In this document: one piece after another, positions 8,925 to 17,844 of the stretch
Layout: each line of letters opens with the position of its first letter
Position numbering within the stretch: position 1 is the stretch's first letter
NCBI GenBank assembly: GCA_947643665.1
Contig: CANRWW010000008.1
Location: 1 to 64,000, forward strand
Source: an uncultured Porphyromonadaceae bacterium
GTDB taxonomy: Bacteria > Bacteroidota > Bacteroidia > Bacteroidales > Muribaculaceae
Direction of reading: 5' to 3'
Length of the DNA stretch: 64,000 bases
Notes under the pieces: model-generated
Told to the model about the DNA's origin: nothing
Databases searched by the model: none
The model's input: the letters and a program-made list of their open reading frames with translations, nothing else
Made by a program: the position numbers and the translations under genes

Positions 8925-10280
8925 ATGAAGCCCTCTATCCCCAAAGGCACACGCGACTTCTCACCCGCTGAGATGGCAAAACGCAATTATATATTTGATA
9001 CCATCAGAGAGGTATTCAGACTATATGGATACAACCCTATTGAAACCCCTGCGATGGAAAATCTCTCCACCCTCATGGGGAAATATGGAGAGGAGGGGGA
9101 CAAGCTCCTCTTCAAGATACTCAATTCGGGTGACTTCCTGCGTGGTGTTGACATGAAACTTATAGAGGATGGCAACTGCCCCAAACTCGCCACACAGTTG
9201 TGCGAAAAGGGGTTGCGCTACGATCTCACTGTGCCGTTTGCCAGATATGTGGTACAGCACCGTGCCGAACTGCAGCTTCCTTTCAAGCGTTTCCAGATAC
9301 AACCGGTATGGCGCGCAGACCGTCCTCAAAAGGGACGATACCGCGAGTTTTACCAATGCGACGCCGATGTCGTGGGATCAGATTCGCTCCTCAACGAGGT
9401 GGAACTGCTACAACTTATTGACGAGGTGTTCCGCCGCCTGAAAATACGCATTATCCTGAAACTGAATAACCGGAAGGTGCTTGCAGGGATCGCGGAACTG
9501 ATCGGGGCTCCAGACCGGTTGGTTGACATTACCGTAGCCATAGACAAGATTGACAAAGTAGGCATAGACAATGTAAATGCCGAGCTTCTTGAGCGCGGAC
9601 TCCCGCAAGATGCCGTTGACAGGCTGCAACCGATACTCACCATAGGAGGCACACTTGAAGAGCGCCTCAAAAGCCTTGAAGAGTTGCTTTCCGGCAGCGA
9701 GACCGGCACCCTCGGCGTTCGGGAACTGCGTGAAGTGACAGACGGTGTAAATGCACTTGGCCTGGACGCGGAACTTGACCTGGACGTATCGCTAGCCCGC
9801 GGCCTAAACTATTATACCGGCACCATCATAGAGGTAAAAGCCAAGGATGTAGCCATAGGAAGCATTACCGGCGGAGGCCGTTACGACAATCTTACGGGAG
9901 TATTCGGTATGCCGGGACTGTCAGGTGTGGGAATCTCCTTTGGAGCAGACCGCATTTATGACGTGCTCAACACACTTGACCTCTACCCTGCCGACACACG
10001 CACAGCCACACAAGTGATGTTCGTGAACTTCGGGGCAGCCGAGGCAGCAGCGTCGCTCAAGATGATCAAGGAACTCCGCGCCGCCGGGGTGGCATGCGAG
10101 CTATACCCCGATACCGCAAAAATGAAAAAGCAGATGGCGTATGCCAATGCCACCGCCGTGCCTTTCGTCGCCATGGTCGGAGAAACAGAAATGGCCGAGG
10201 GGAAGATGGCATTGAAGAACATGGCTACAGGCGAGCAGCAAGCTGTCACACCGGCTGAAGCAGCCGCAATGATCCGATAA
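8925..10280 (+). CDS. hisS: Histidyl-tRNA synthetase
   Basis: A 451-residue class II aminoacyl-tRNA synthetase that charges tRNA-His. Motif 1 is around [10 protein letters not shown], motif 2 is in [14 protein letters not shown] near residue 145, the histidine-specific motifs are [13 protein letters not shown] near residue 290 and GGGRYDNL, and the C-terminal anticodon-binding domain begins near residue 360. The length and all motifs are intact. It sits 57 bases behind typA on the same strand, with no promoter box seen in the gap. Confidence 0.96.
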   Translation: MKPSIPKGTRDFSPAEMAKRNYIFDTIREVFRLYGYNPIETPAMENLSTLMGKYGEEGDKLLFKILNSGDFLRGVDMKLIEDGNCPKLATQLCEKGLRYDLTVPFARYVVQHRAELQLPFKRFQIQPVWRADRPQKGRYREFYQCDADVVGSDSLLNEVELLQLIDEVFRRLKIRIILKLNNRKVLAGIAELIGAPDRLVDITVAIDKIDKVGIDNVNAELLERGLPQDAVDRLQPILTIGGTLEERLKSLEELLSGSETGTLGVRELREVTDGVNALGLDAELDLDVSLARGLNYYTGTIIEVKAKDVAIGSITGGGRYDNLTGVFGMPGLSGVGISFGADRIYDVLNTLDLYPADTRTATQVMFVNFGAAEAAASLKMIKELRAAGVACELYPDTAKMKKQMAYANATAVPFVAMVGETEMAEGKMALKNMATGEQQAVTPAEAAAMIR

Positions 10281-10346
10281 ATCCCCGGCACGCCGCCATA
10301 TTTAAACAGTTAAGTTTTTTTAAAGCGGCGTTCCCTAAAATTTACG

Positions 10347-10354
10347 TAAATTTG
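10347..10354 (+). promoter_or_regulatory. -7 box upstream of the outer-membrane barrel gene
   Basis: TAAATTTG fits the -7 consensus; the T-rich run at 10314-10320 is a poor -33 candidate. The leader to the ATG at 10411 would be about 50 nt. Confidence 0.5.
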
Positions 10355-10410
10355 TGCACACTCCCCACGGCGAACCACTCCCTGGCGGACAGAACAGTTA
10401 CTTAATAAGA

Positions 10411-11031
10411 ATGAAACAGATATTCCGACTTTTCACCCTTGTCACACTGCTTTTGGGAGTGGCATGTGGCGCGCATGCAGAATTCAGATGGGGACCCACA
10501 GCGGGAGCCACATTCACCACCCTTAAATTCAAACAGGACCTGATAAAAGTAGACAACACGGTTGGTCCAATGGCAGGCGTACAAGGTGAGTTGATGTTCC
10601 CAGGCATAGGATTCGGCATTGATATAGGCGCCATATACAATATACAGGGAGCACGCCTCCACCTTGGAGACAAAAAAATATGGGCGATAGACGGCTACGG
10701 GACTGAACGGTCCATGCTGCATACAATATCAGTCCCACTGAACCTCCGCTTCAAATGGACACGGATGAACGGCATTGAGGATATGATTGCACCATATGTT
10801 TTCGGAGGGCCAGTATTCGATTTTACAATCGCCCACAATAAGCTTGATGCCATGAAATATGCAGGAGGCTCAGTAGGCCTGCAAGCTGGTTTCGGAATAG
10901 AGTTGCGCAAACGATGGCAGGTACAGGCCAGCCATGTATGGGGTATGACATATGCTCTCAAAGCGATAAAACTCCAGAACTTTTCCGCACGTGAAGATTA
11001 TTGGACCGTGCGCCTTACATACCTGTTCTAA
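10411..11031 (+). CDS. PorT-like outer-membrane beta-barrel protein
   Basis: A 206-residue protein with a cleavable signal peptide (cleavage probably after CGAHA) and alternating strands typical of an eight-stranded OMP_b-brl barrel, ending in YWTVRLTYLF with a terminal Phe as in outer-membrane proteins. An upstream in-frame GTG/TTG region could extend it by 19 residues, but these would precede the signal peptide, so the ATG at 10411 is chosen. The function of these small barrels is usually unknown; PorT itself belongs to the type IX secretion machinery, but this cannot be assigned as PorT. The glycosyltransferase gene follows 17 bases later. Confidence 0.75.
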   Translation: MKQIFRLFTLVTLLLGVACGAHAEFRWGPTAGATFTTLKFKQDLIKVDNTVGPMAGVQGELMFPGIGFGIDIGAIYNIQGARLHLGDKKIWAIDGYGTERSMLHTISVPLNLRFKWTRMNGIEDMIAPYVFGGPVFDFTIAHNKLDAMKYAGGSVGLQAGFGIELRKRWQVQASHVWGMTYALKAIKLQNFSAREDYWTVRLTYLF

Positions 11032-11048
11032 ATAACAAAATCTCTCCT

Positions 11049-11822
11049 ATGCCAGCGCAGCCAACAAGTGCATCCAAACCGGCTTTTACTATAAACGGCC
11101 ATATATATGTAGCCCATGTAAAAAAAGGATATGAAGACCGCGAACGCCACATCAATGAAATGATGGGGCGTCTCGGGGTCTCTTTTTCATATATGCTTGA
11201 CGGAGATATCCCCGACATCACTCCTGAAATCATGGCCGGATATTTCTCTCCAGACGCGGCATTCCCCATGCCCGCACGGTCATGCGCACTCAAACACCTA
11301 CTGATATATGAGGAGATAGTGCACCGTGGCCTGCCCGGCGCACTGATACTTGAGGATGACATATGCCTCAATCCGCATTTCCCCGGAATATTCACAAAAT
11401 CAATGGATGAACTTCCGGCATATGAACATCCTGCCGACGGGAAATATGCCCCGGTGATCATAAGCTATGAAGACACACGCCTACGCTTCGTGGAACGAAG
11501 CAGACGCGAAAAAGGACGTGTGCTTTATCCCGGCGACCGTGACCGCATGACCGGCTGCTATTACGTTAACCTCCCGGCAGCCGAAACAATGTTGCGCCAA
11601 ATAAAGAATGAAGGCGGCCTCACAATGCCTATTGACCTATACCACGCCTGGATGCTTCGTCAAGGGAGGTTGCAATATCTCTGGTGCCAGCCAACGGTTG
11701 CGACACAAGGAAGCCACAACGGCATGTTCCGCTCAGGCATATACACCGCAAAAACGGCATGGGAAGAACGCAAATGGAAATTCAAGCTCATATACCGCAA
11801 AATACTGTACTTCCTCAGATAA
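11049..11822 (+). CDS. Glycosyltransferase family 25 (LPS biosynthesis type)
   Basis: A 257-residue cytosolic protein. Family features visible are the N-terminal YVAHVKKGYEDRERHI (nucleotide-sugar side), the acidic LILEDDICLNPHF near residue 100, the TGCYYVNLPAAETML segment, and PIDLYHAWML near residue 195. GT25 enzymes transfer galactose or similar sugars onto lipopolysaccharide or proteins. The frame is open further upstream into the preceding gene, but the ATG at 11049, 17 bases after the previous stop, avoids overlap. It may be cotranscribed with the barrel gene. The sugar and acceptor are unknown. Confidence 0.8.
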   Translation: MPAQPTSASKPAFTINGHIYVAHVKKGYEDRERHINEMMGRLGVSFSYMLDGDIPDITPEIMAGYFSPDAAFPMPARSCALKHLLIYEEIVHRGLPGALILEDDICLNPHFPGIFTKSMDELPAYEHPADGKYAPVIISYEDTRLRFVERSRREKGRVLYPGDRDRMTGCYYVNLPAAETMLRQIKNEGGLTMPIDLYHAWMLRQGRLQYLWCQPTVATQGSHNGMFRSGIYTAKTAWEERKWKFKLIYRKILYFLR

Positions 11823-11950
11823 CAAACGCCTACTGAAAAGAGACGGCAGTCCTGATAAAACACACAACCACAGATTTATAAACGCCACTTACCCCAGAGG
11901 GCAAGAAGACGGGATGATTTGCATATACCCGGATACTTAAATGACCAATT

Positions 11951-13330
11951 ATGAAACAAAGAAAAATTTTGATTGCAGGAGCTATCATACTCTGTTTCAT
12001 GCAAATGGCAACAGCAACCGGGAAAAAGCATGAAAATGCCCTTCCAACTGCTGCGATATCCATACCACAGGCTGGCAACACCTATATAACACAATGCGAC
12101 ATTGATGGGAATTTCGCAGAATCCGCATCGGGTATCATTGACACTTACACCGGGAAAATCACCAAATGGGATGCCCCGCCAACAGTCATCAGCCTATATG
12201 TCAAGGCCGGATCGGCAGGCGAAATCACACTCTGGACAACCGCCACTGCCGGATTGCCCGGTACAAAATCAACCATAGAGGTTTCTCTAGGCAAACAGAA
12301 AAAGAAAATCCAGATTACAGGAGGTGCTCCCCATCTTTATAAAGTAGGCACATACCGTGTCGCCACTCCGGGATACCAAAAGTTTGATATTAAAGGATTG
12401 AAAAAGACCGGCACGATATTCGGGGATTTAACAGGCTTCATGGCAAACGGCACGGCACTGGAAAAAGAAAACCATTTTATCCCGGAAGGGAATACCGATG
12501 ACTGTTACTGGTATCGAAGAGGCCCGTCGGTACACATGATGTATGAATTCCCGGACGGGCACGACATTGAATACTTTTACAATGAGGCTACAGTTCCCGA
12601 TGGGCACGACATAAACGGCACATACTTCATGCTCACCGGGTTTGCCGAAGGATATATGGGAATACAATCAATACGCGGGGAGAATGGGGAAAACGCCAAT
12701 ATGGTACTCTTTTCCGTCTGGAGCCCGTTCGACACAGACGACCCAAAACTGATACCAAACTCGCTCCATGTGCAATCGCTTGCACACGGATATGGAGTAA
12801 CTGTCCGCGACTTTGGCCACGAAGGATCAGGCAAGCAAAGTTTAATGCAATATCCGTGGAAAACGGGCGAGACATACCGTACCCTGGTGAAAGTAACCCC
12901 CGACGGAAAAGGGAACACAATATATACAGGATTTTTCTGCGATGAAAAAGGGTGCTGGCACCTGCTGTCACAGCTTAAACGGCCGTCAACTGACACCTAC
13001 TATACCCATCCGCATTCATTCCTGGAATGTTTCATACCGGAAACCAGTATAAACACACGCAGCGTGGTCTTTAAAAACCAATGGGCACGCGATACAAACG
13101 GGAAATGGCATGAGATAGTGGACGGTACATTCACATGCGACAACACCGGATTGTCCGGAGTTCGCATTGATATGAAAGGGGGAATCGTCAACAATGGATT
13201 CCTGTTACAGAACTGCGGCTTTTTCAACGATACCACCCCATACGGCTCACGTTTCAGACGCCAACCACAAGGGGAAGCTCCTGATATTGATTTAGACGCG
13301 CTTGACCTCCTGGCCGCCCCCCACAACTGA
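11951..13330 (+). CDS. Secreted DUF3472 (with DUF5077-like N-terminus) protein
   Basis: A 459-residue protein with a signal peptide ending near ATATG. Residues 35-150 form a beta-sandwich like DUF5077, followed by a DUF3472 region (about residues 190-430) with the family's Trp/Gly-rich signatures such as FSVWSPFDTDD, and HGYGVTVRDFGHEGSGKQS. The family is common in gut Bacteroidetes and is probably a carbohydrate-related secreted protein, though no activity is established to my knowledge. It is followed by a hairpin shared with the convergent giant protein gene. The preceding 128 bases hold no recognisable element. Confidence 0.75.
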   Translation: MKQRKILIAGAIILCFMQMATATGKKHENALPTAAISIPQAGNTYITQCDIDGNFAESASGIIDTYTGKITKWDAPPTVISLYVKAGSAGEITLWTTATAGLPGTKSTIEVSLGKQKKKIQITGGAPHLYKVGTYRVATPGYQKFDIKGLKKTGTIFGDLTGFMANGTALEKENHFIPEGNTDDCYWYRRGPSVHMMYEFPDGHDIEYFYNEATVPDGHDINGTYFMLTGFAEGYMGIQSIRGENGENANMVLFSVWSPFDTDDPKLIPNSLHVQSLAHGYGVTVRDFGHEGSGKQSLMQYPWKTGETYRTLVKVTPDGKGNTIYTGFFCDEKGCWHLLSQLKRPSTDTYYTHPHSFLECFIPETSINTRSVVFKNQWARDTNGKWHEIVDGTFTCDNTGLSGVRIDMKGGIVNNGFLLQNCGFFNDTTPYGSRFRRQPQGEAPDIDLDALDLLAAPHN

Positions 13331-13351
13331 CACATCACCCACAATATATGA

Positions 13352-13395
13352 TATGCTCCACTCCAGGCGCTGTGAGCGACCCGGAGGGGAGCATA
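13352..13395. terminator. Bidirectional hairpin terminator
   Basis: TATGCTCCaCTCC (13352-13364) pairs with GGAGgGGAGCATA (13383-13395), leaving a single mismatch. It separates the convergent DUF3472 and giant-protein genes. Confidence 0.7.
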
Positions 13396-13406
13396 CATAA
13401 TATAAA

Positions 13407-16400
13407 TTAAGGCACAACAACCTTTACAGCATGGGCCTCCGAACGCACTACATATATGCCAGAAGCCAGAACGGCAGATCCTGAGCCGCTGACTGTAGCC
13501 ACATGCCGGCCGTCAATGGTATATATCATGGCTATGTCGCCGTCAGGTTGTGTGACGGATATACCACCGCTATAAGCACGCACATGCATTACCAGGACAT
13601 CATCGGCAATATTGCCCATCCCCGCAGTGCCAAGTTCCAATTTGCTTGAATGAGCCGACTCACCGACTGAATACAAAGCCGAAACGCGGAAAACCGCCTT
13701 CTCCTTATCGCCGTCAAAAGGTAATCTGCATCCTGTGGCATCAGCCGGAAGGGAGCGCACCAGACTGCCGTCGCGGTAAACATTATATCCAGTAAGAACA
13801 AGATCCAGAGCCTCGGAACTTGCTGGCGTGAACCTTACATCGTCCACACACAACGCAAACTGGTTGACAGATACACATCGTATGGCAAAATGGCGCGTGC
13901 CTTCCGGAAGCGAGTACTGATAACGCGTCCAATCGCCCGGGGCATTGATTACCTCGGTAAACTCCTTAAAGTCAGGAACTGCCGTTCCGGAAGAGGATAC
14001 CATCACGATAAACGCCTCCAGACCATAATAAGGTGCATATGACTTGGCATAGAAAGTGATCCGCTGCGCATCGCCAGGCAAAAGAGGGGATATAAGCCAG
14101 TCGTCGTTGTAAGCGTCAAGATCAGAAAAAGCGCACATCATCTGCCCACCCTTGTGGGCCGCATACATAGAGCGCTCTCCATCTTCATCTGTAAGCGGAA
14201 ATCCCACCAGCGCAGGATTAAATACCTGGTAAGCCATCGGCTTTCCTGTATTCTCATATTCCAGCGGATTGCCATAACCGTCCAGTATGCCGGTAGTTCC
14301 CGCGCCGCCGTCTATATCCCTAAGCGTCCAGTCGCCGACACCGCTGATAATAAACGGATCATAGCCCTCGAAGCCATCTGTTACCGAAGCACGCACCCCT
14401 GAGGTTTCTGGTTTCTCCCATTCAATCACCGCCTCGCCACCATCCATAGAGCCGGATACAACCGGCACCGGATAACATGGCAACTCAACATCCACTTCAT
14501 ACGTGCGCGATGCGTCGTTGTCCGCGTTGGTATCATCTTCCGCTTTCACAGTAAAACTGTATTCCGCCAATTCCTCAAAAGAAAGGTCTGCCGTATCCGT
14601 AAAATCTATCGTTATTTTCCCCGCAGAAGGAAGCAATGCCACTTCGCGGGCACATACCGGCATTTTGCCCCGCATAAGGGTCGCCGTAATATTCCTTACC
14701 GGGTCAATGCCCGTATTGGTTATAGTGGCCATGAAATAAGCCGGATCGCCGGGAAGCATGGCCTGTGGAACCTCAAGCACTGTAGCAGCTACATCATAAC
14801 GCGGTATGTCTGAAATTCCAATGCAATCAAGATGTATGTGGTTGGTATATTCCTCCCCAGCCAATCCGGTAAAATATACCTGCACATACTCCTCACCCTT
14901 GTAATCTACAAGCGGAATACGCACAAGATTCCATCCCAGGCTGAAAGAGGTATCGGAAATCTTGAAGCTACGGATATCCTCAAGTTCGGTCTGCGCGGTG
15001 CGCACACCCACTGAAAGGCGGCTGTCATTTTCACGCGTACAGTAGAAATAGAACCCAAGAGTGGGATATTCCGCATCGTCTATGCATACCAGCGGAGTAG
15101 CGATGCTTGACGTATGGCCTGCCTCCGACGGAGAGAATGTGACAAGTCCCCCGTTGCCGTCAAACGGCTCACACGACGGACGGTATCCCTCCTCATCCAC
15201 AAACCACGCACCTTTCTGATTGTCAAGAAGCATCCCCAGCCACGGGCCTTTCATCTCCTGCATATCCTTGAAACTCTCAAAATATGGCAACTGGTAAGGC
15301 TTACCCATGGTGAAATGCCCGCTCTCAGCCGGAGTGCTTGTACCGGCAGCATTCTTGGCATATATCTGATAGAACATCAGAGCCTGGTCCACATATCCCA
15401 GCCCCAGACGGTCAACGACATTTAGGTCCTTGGAGTCCTGCAGTATGTATTGTTTGTCAAAACTGCGGCGCACGCTATATGTCAATCCGGCTGCATTTAC
15501 AATCCCTCCGTTCTCGCCGCCGGCAGGCGCATCCCAGCTCACCACCGGATTACCAGCCTTGTCAAAAGAAAGTTTCACATTGGACGGGGGCAAAGGTTTG
15601 TCCTCACCTACATATGCACTGACAAACGCAGGCATACCGTTGCCATCACCATTATAGCAGACTATCTCGTAGGTGTTTGTACCTTGCTTCCCTCCTACAG
15701 TCACGCTGCAATCCGCCCCTGCGGCAATATCTTTCAACTCGGAAAGGCGGCGTCCTGCACGACGCACTTCAATGCGCATATTTTCTTCTATAGGATCTCC
15801 GTCAAGCGTAAGCCTTGGCGCCACAAAAGATATGGTACATTCAAGGGCGCCGACGGCCGACGGGACAATCTTGATATCGGATGCCGCTGCCGGCGCCGTC
15901 ATAAGGCCACCACGCTCTACCTTAATATTATCCATGGCTATGTAAAAGTTGGATCCACGTGTCACGGAGTGGAAACCTATATGCCAATTGCCTGATTTCG
16001 GAATGGTAAAATATGAATGGTTGGTAACCGGAGAGGCCGTAGCGTAAGTTGTTTCAGACATGACCTCCACCTCCATCCCGCCAGGCGAACGCAACTTCCC
16101 CGCCTTGATCTCCATCTGCTCCTCATAACTGTTGCCGGCAGTCCTCAAATCAAACTGAAGATGATAGAAATATCCGTCATCAAACTTCATTAGCGGAGTG
16201 AAAAGCCAGTCATCCATATCTCCGTAACCACTCTTATAATCAGTGCGCATATCAGAAAATACAGGATCATAGAACCATGTGGCACCGTCACCATTGGCAT
16301 CAAGCGCAAGGAAATCAACCGCACTTGCCCCATCATCAAAATCCACGGAATAGGGCAACGCATAACCAGGTCCCATCATTACCTTAAGGGACTGGACGCT

Positions 16401-17762
16401 CTCGCTGCGGCGGTCGCCATCTACCGCCACCACCTCTACATGGCAGTTAGCAGGATAATCAATATCCAGAACCGCCTCAAAACGCCTTTCAGAAGTAGTC
16501 ACTGTCTCAAAACGGTTTCCGGTAAAAAATTTCACCTCATATGTGAGTGCATCGCTATTGACAACACCTCCATGTATGCCTGCAACCGGAGCTGACCATG
16601 TAGCCACAAAGGTATCCCCCTCCCGGTATGCCTCCATATCCGATACTGGAAGCGGTGTATCTGCCCCGACATAGAAATATCCTGTGGCATGGGCGCCTGT
16701 AACGTCCCCGGCCGAAGCTATTACTGTAACAATATGCTCGCCGCCGGTAAGTTCATATTCAAGTTTTACAAGAGAACCGGCAACGCCACAGGCACTTTCC
16801 GCTGGCATAACGCCGTCAACAAGCACCACATACTCCAATTGACCTGCCAACGGGGAGCCGTCACAGAAAACCGACGGAAGGGAGAAGGAAACCGATACTT
16901 TATCCCCGTTTACATCTGCCTTTAAATCTGTAGCAGCGGCGGGGGTTACTGAAAGATCCTGGACCCGCGGCTCTATATATACACCGGTAACCACCTCATC
17001 CATAGGGAAGCGGCCGATAAGATCCACCCCATCCCCGCTTCCCGCGGAAAAATCCACAGAGTAAAGCGCCGTATGGTCCTCAGAATCACGGAAACACCAG
17101 TAAAGCAACCCGGTATCCGCATCGAAACAACCGCTCTGTGCTCCTGCGGGGGTAAGACCGGTAGAAAATAGTTTCACGGTGCTTCCGTCGGCTTTGTTTA
17201 CAGACAGCAGGTTTCCTTCAAAATCTATGGCATACACGGCACCATAGCGGTTTGCCGCCACTACGGGATATCCCCCGCCGGCAGGCGCGACCTTGTTGAA
17301 CACCGCACCGGCAGGATCCATCCATCCGAACCACCAAGTGGAATTGTCGGAAGTAAAACTACCATAGATGCGTCCCGTAGTCCTGTCATAGCTGAAATCG
17401 GTAGCCCTCCAGTTGCCTGGCACACGGAAATTGTCTTTCGGGATCCATGTGGCGGCATCATACAGATACATGCGGTAATCGCCCTGGGTGCCTAGACCGT
17501 CGTTGTCACCTATGTAATAGTACATGCCCTCCACATTGTCGCCGCCGCCATTAACATTGATGAAACGGCTCTCCTTCTGCATTTCAAGCACCAGTGGAGC
17601 TTTGGCACTGAAACGGTATATGCCTGAGACATAGTCTACCCATGCGGCAGGACCGACAATGTTGCCATGGATGACCGGCGGATTGGCAACCGCCGCAAAA
17701 AAAGAAACCCCGGCAGCTACAAAGACAGCTGCCAGAGTTCTGGAGAAAGGATGGGAATTCAT
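13407..17762 (-). CDS. Giant secreted protein with Fn3, adhesin-like (choice-of-anchor) domains and T9SS-like tail
   Basis: A 1451-residue protein with a signal peptide (cleavage near FFAAVA). Residues about 35-270 look like a beta-propeller. Several fibronectin-type III units follow, marked by phrases such as PPSNVKLSFDKAGNPVVSW. Three MAM-like/choice-of-anchor J domains carry the GDMDDWLFTPLM or YNDDWLISPLL signature, and a CARDB-like unit starts near YDVAATVLEVP. The last 45 residues (YTIDGRHVA...LASGIYVVR...VKVVVP) match the style of a type A Por/T9SS sorting domain. It probably acts at the cell surface or outside as an adhesin or peptidase-like scaffold; no catalytic motif was recognised. 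It lies 82 bases behind a paralogue on the same strand. Confidence 0.8.
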   Translation of the reverse strand: MNSHPFSRTLAAVFVAAGVSFFAAVANPPVIHGNIVGPAAWVDYVSGIYRFSAKAPLVLEMQKESRFINVNGGGDNVEGMYYYIGDNDGLGTQGDYRMYLYDAATWIPKDNFRVPGNWRATDFSYDRTTGRIYGSFTSDNSTWWFGWMDPAGAVFNKVAPAGGGYPVVAANRYGAVYAIDFEGNLLSVNKADGSTVKLFSTGLTPAGAQSGCFDADTGLLYWCFRDSEDHTALYSVDFSAGSGDGVDLIGRFPMDEVVTGVYIEPRVQDLSVTPAAATDLKADVNGDKVSVSFSLPSVFCDGSPLAGQLEYVVLVDGVMPAESACGVAGSLVKLEYELTGGEHIVTVIASAGDVTGAHATGYFYVGADTPLPVSDMEAYREGDTFVATWSAPVAGIHGGVVNSDALTYEVKFFTGNRFETVTTSERRFEAVLDIDYPANCHVEVVAVDGDRRSESVQSLKVMMGPGYALPYSVDFDDGASAVDFLALDANGDGATWFYDPVFSDMRTDYKSGYGDMDDWLFTPLMKFDDGYFYHLQFDLRTAGNSYEEQMEIKAGKLRSPGGMEVEVMSETTYATASPVTNHSYFTIPKSGNWHIGFHSVTRGSNFYIAMDNIKVERGGLMTAPAAASDIKIVPSAVGALECTISFVAPRLTLDGDPIEENMRIEVRRAGRRLSELKDIAAGADCSVTVGGKQGTNTYEIVCYNGDGNGMPAFVSAYVGEDKPLPPSNVKLSFDKAGNPVVSWDAPAGGENGGIVNAAGLTYSVRRSFDKQYILQDSKDLNVVDRLGLGYVDQALMFYQIYAKNAAGTSTPAESGHFTMGKPYQLPYFESFKDMQEMKGPWLGMLLDNQKGAWFVDEEGYRPSCEPFDGNGGLVTFSPSEAGHTSSIATPLVCIDDAEYPTLGFYFYCTRENDSRLSVGVRTAQTELEDIRSFKISDTSFSLGWNLVRIPLVDYKGEEYVQVYFTGLAGEEYTNHIHLDCIGISDIPRYDVAATVLEVPQAMLPGDPAYFMATITNTGIDPVRNITATLMRGKMPVCAREVALLPSAGKITIDFTDTADLSFEELAEYSFTVKAEDDTNADNDASRTYEVDVELPCYPVPVVSGSMDGGEAVIEWEKPETSGVRASVTDGFEGYDPFIISGVGDWTLRDIDGGAGTTGILDGYGNPLEYENTGKPMAYQVFNPALVGFPLTDEDGERSMYAAHKGGQMMCAFSDLDAYNDDWLISPLLPGDAQRITFYAKSYAPYYGLEAFIVMVSSSGTAVPDFKEFTEVINAPGDWTRYQYSLPEGTRHFAIRCVSVNQFALCVDDVRFTPASSEALDLVLTGYNVYRDGSLVRSLPADATGCRLPFDGDKEKAVFRVSALYSVGESAHSSKLELGTAGMGNIADDVLVMHVRAYSGGISVTQPDGDIAMIYTIDGRHVATVSGSGSAVLASGIYVVRSEAHAVKVVVP

Positions 17763-17785
17763 AATATTCTGATTTAAAAAAATGA

Positions 17786-17827
17786 AATGTCGCCTCCCGG
17801 CAATATGCCGTAAAAGGAGGCGACATT
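17786..17827 (-). terminator. Hairpin between the two giant-protein genes
   Basis: AATGTCGCCTCC (17786-17797) pairs with GGAGGCGACATT (17816-17827), with a smaller CGGCA/TGCCG hairpin inside. Read on the minus strand it is followed by a T-rich run, so it should end or attenuate transcription of the upstream 994-residue gene. No clear -7 box lies between it and the downstream gene, suggesting partial readthrough. Confidence 0.7.
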
Positions 17828-17844
17828 CTTAGTTTGCTATATTT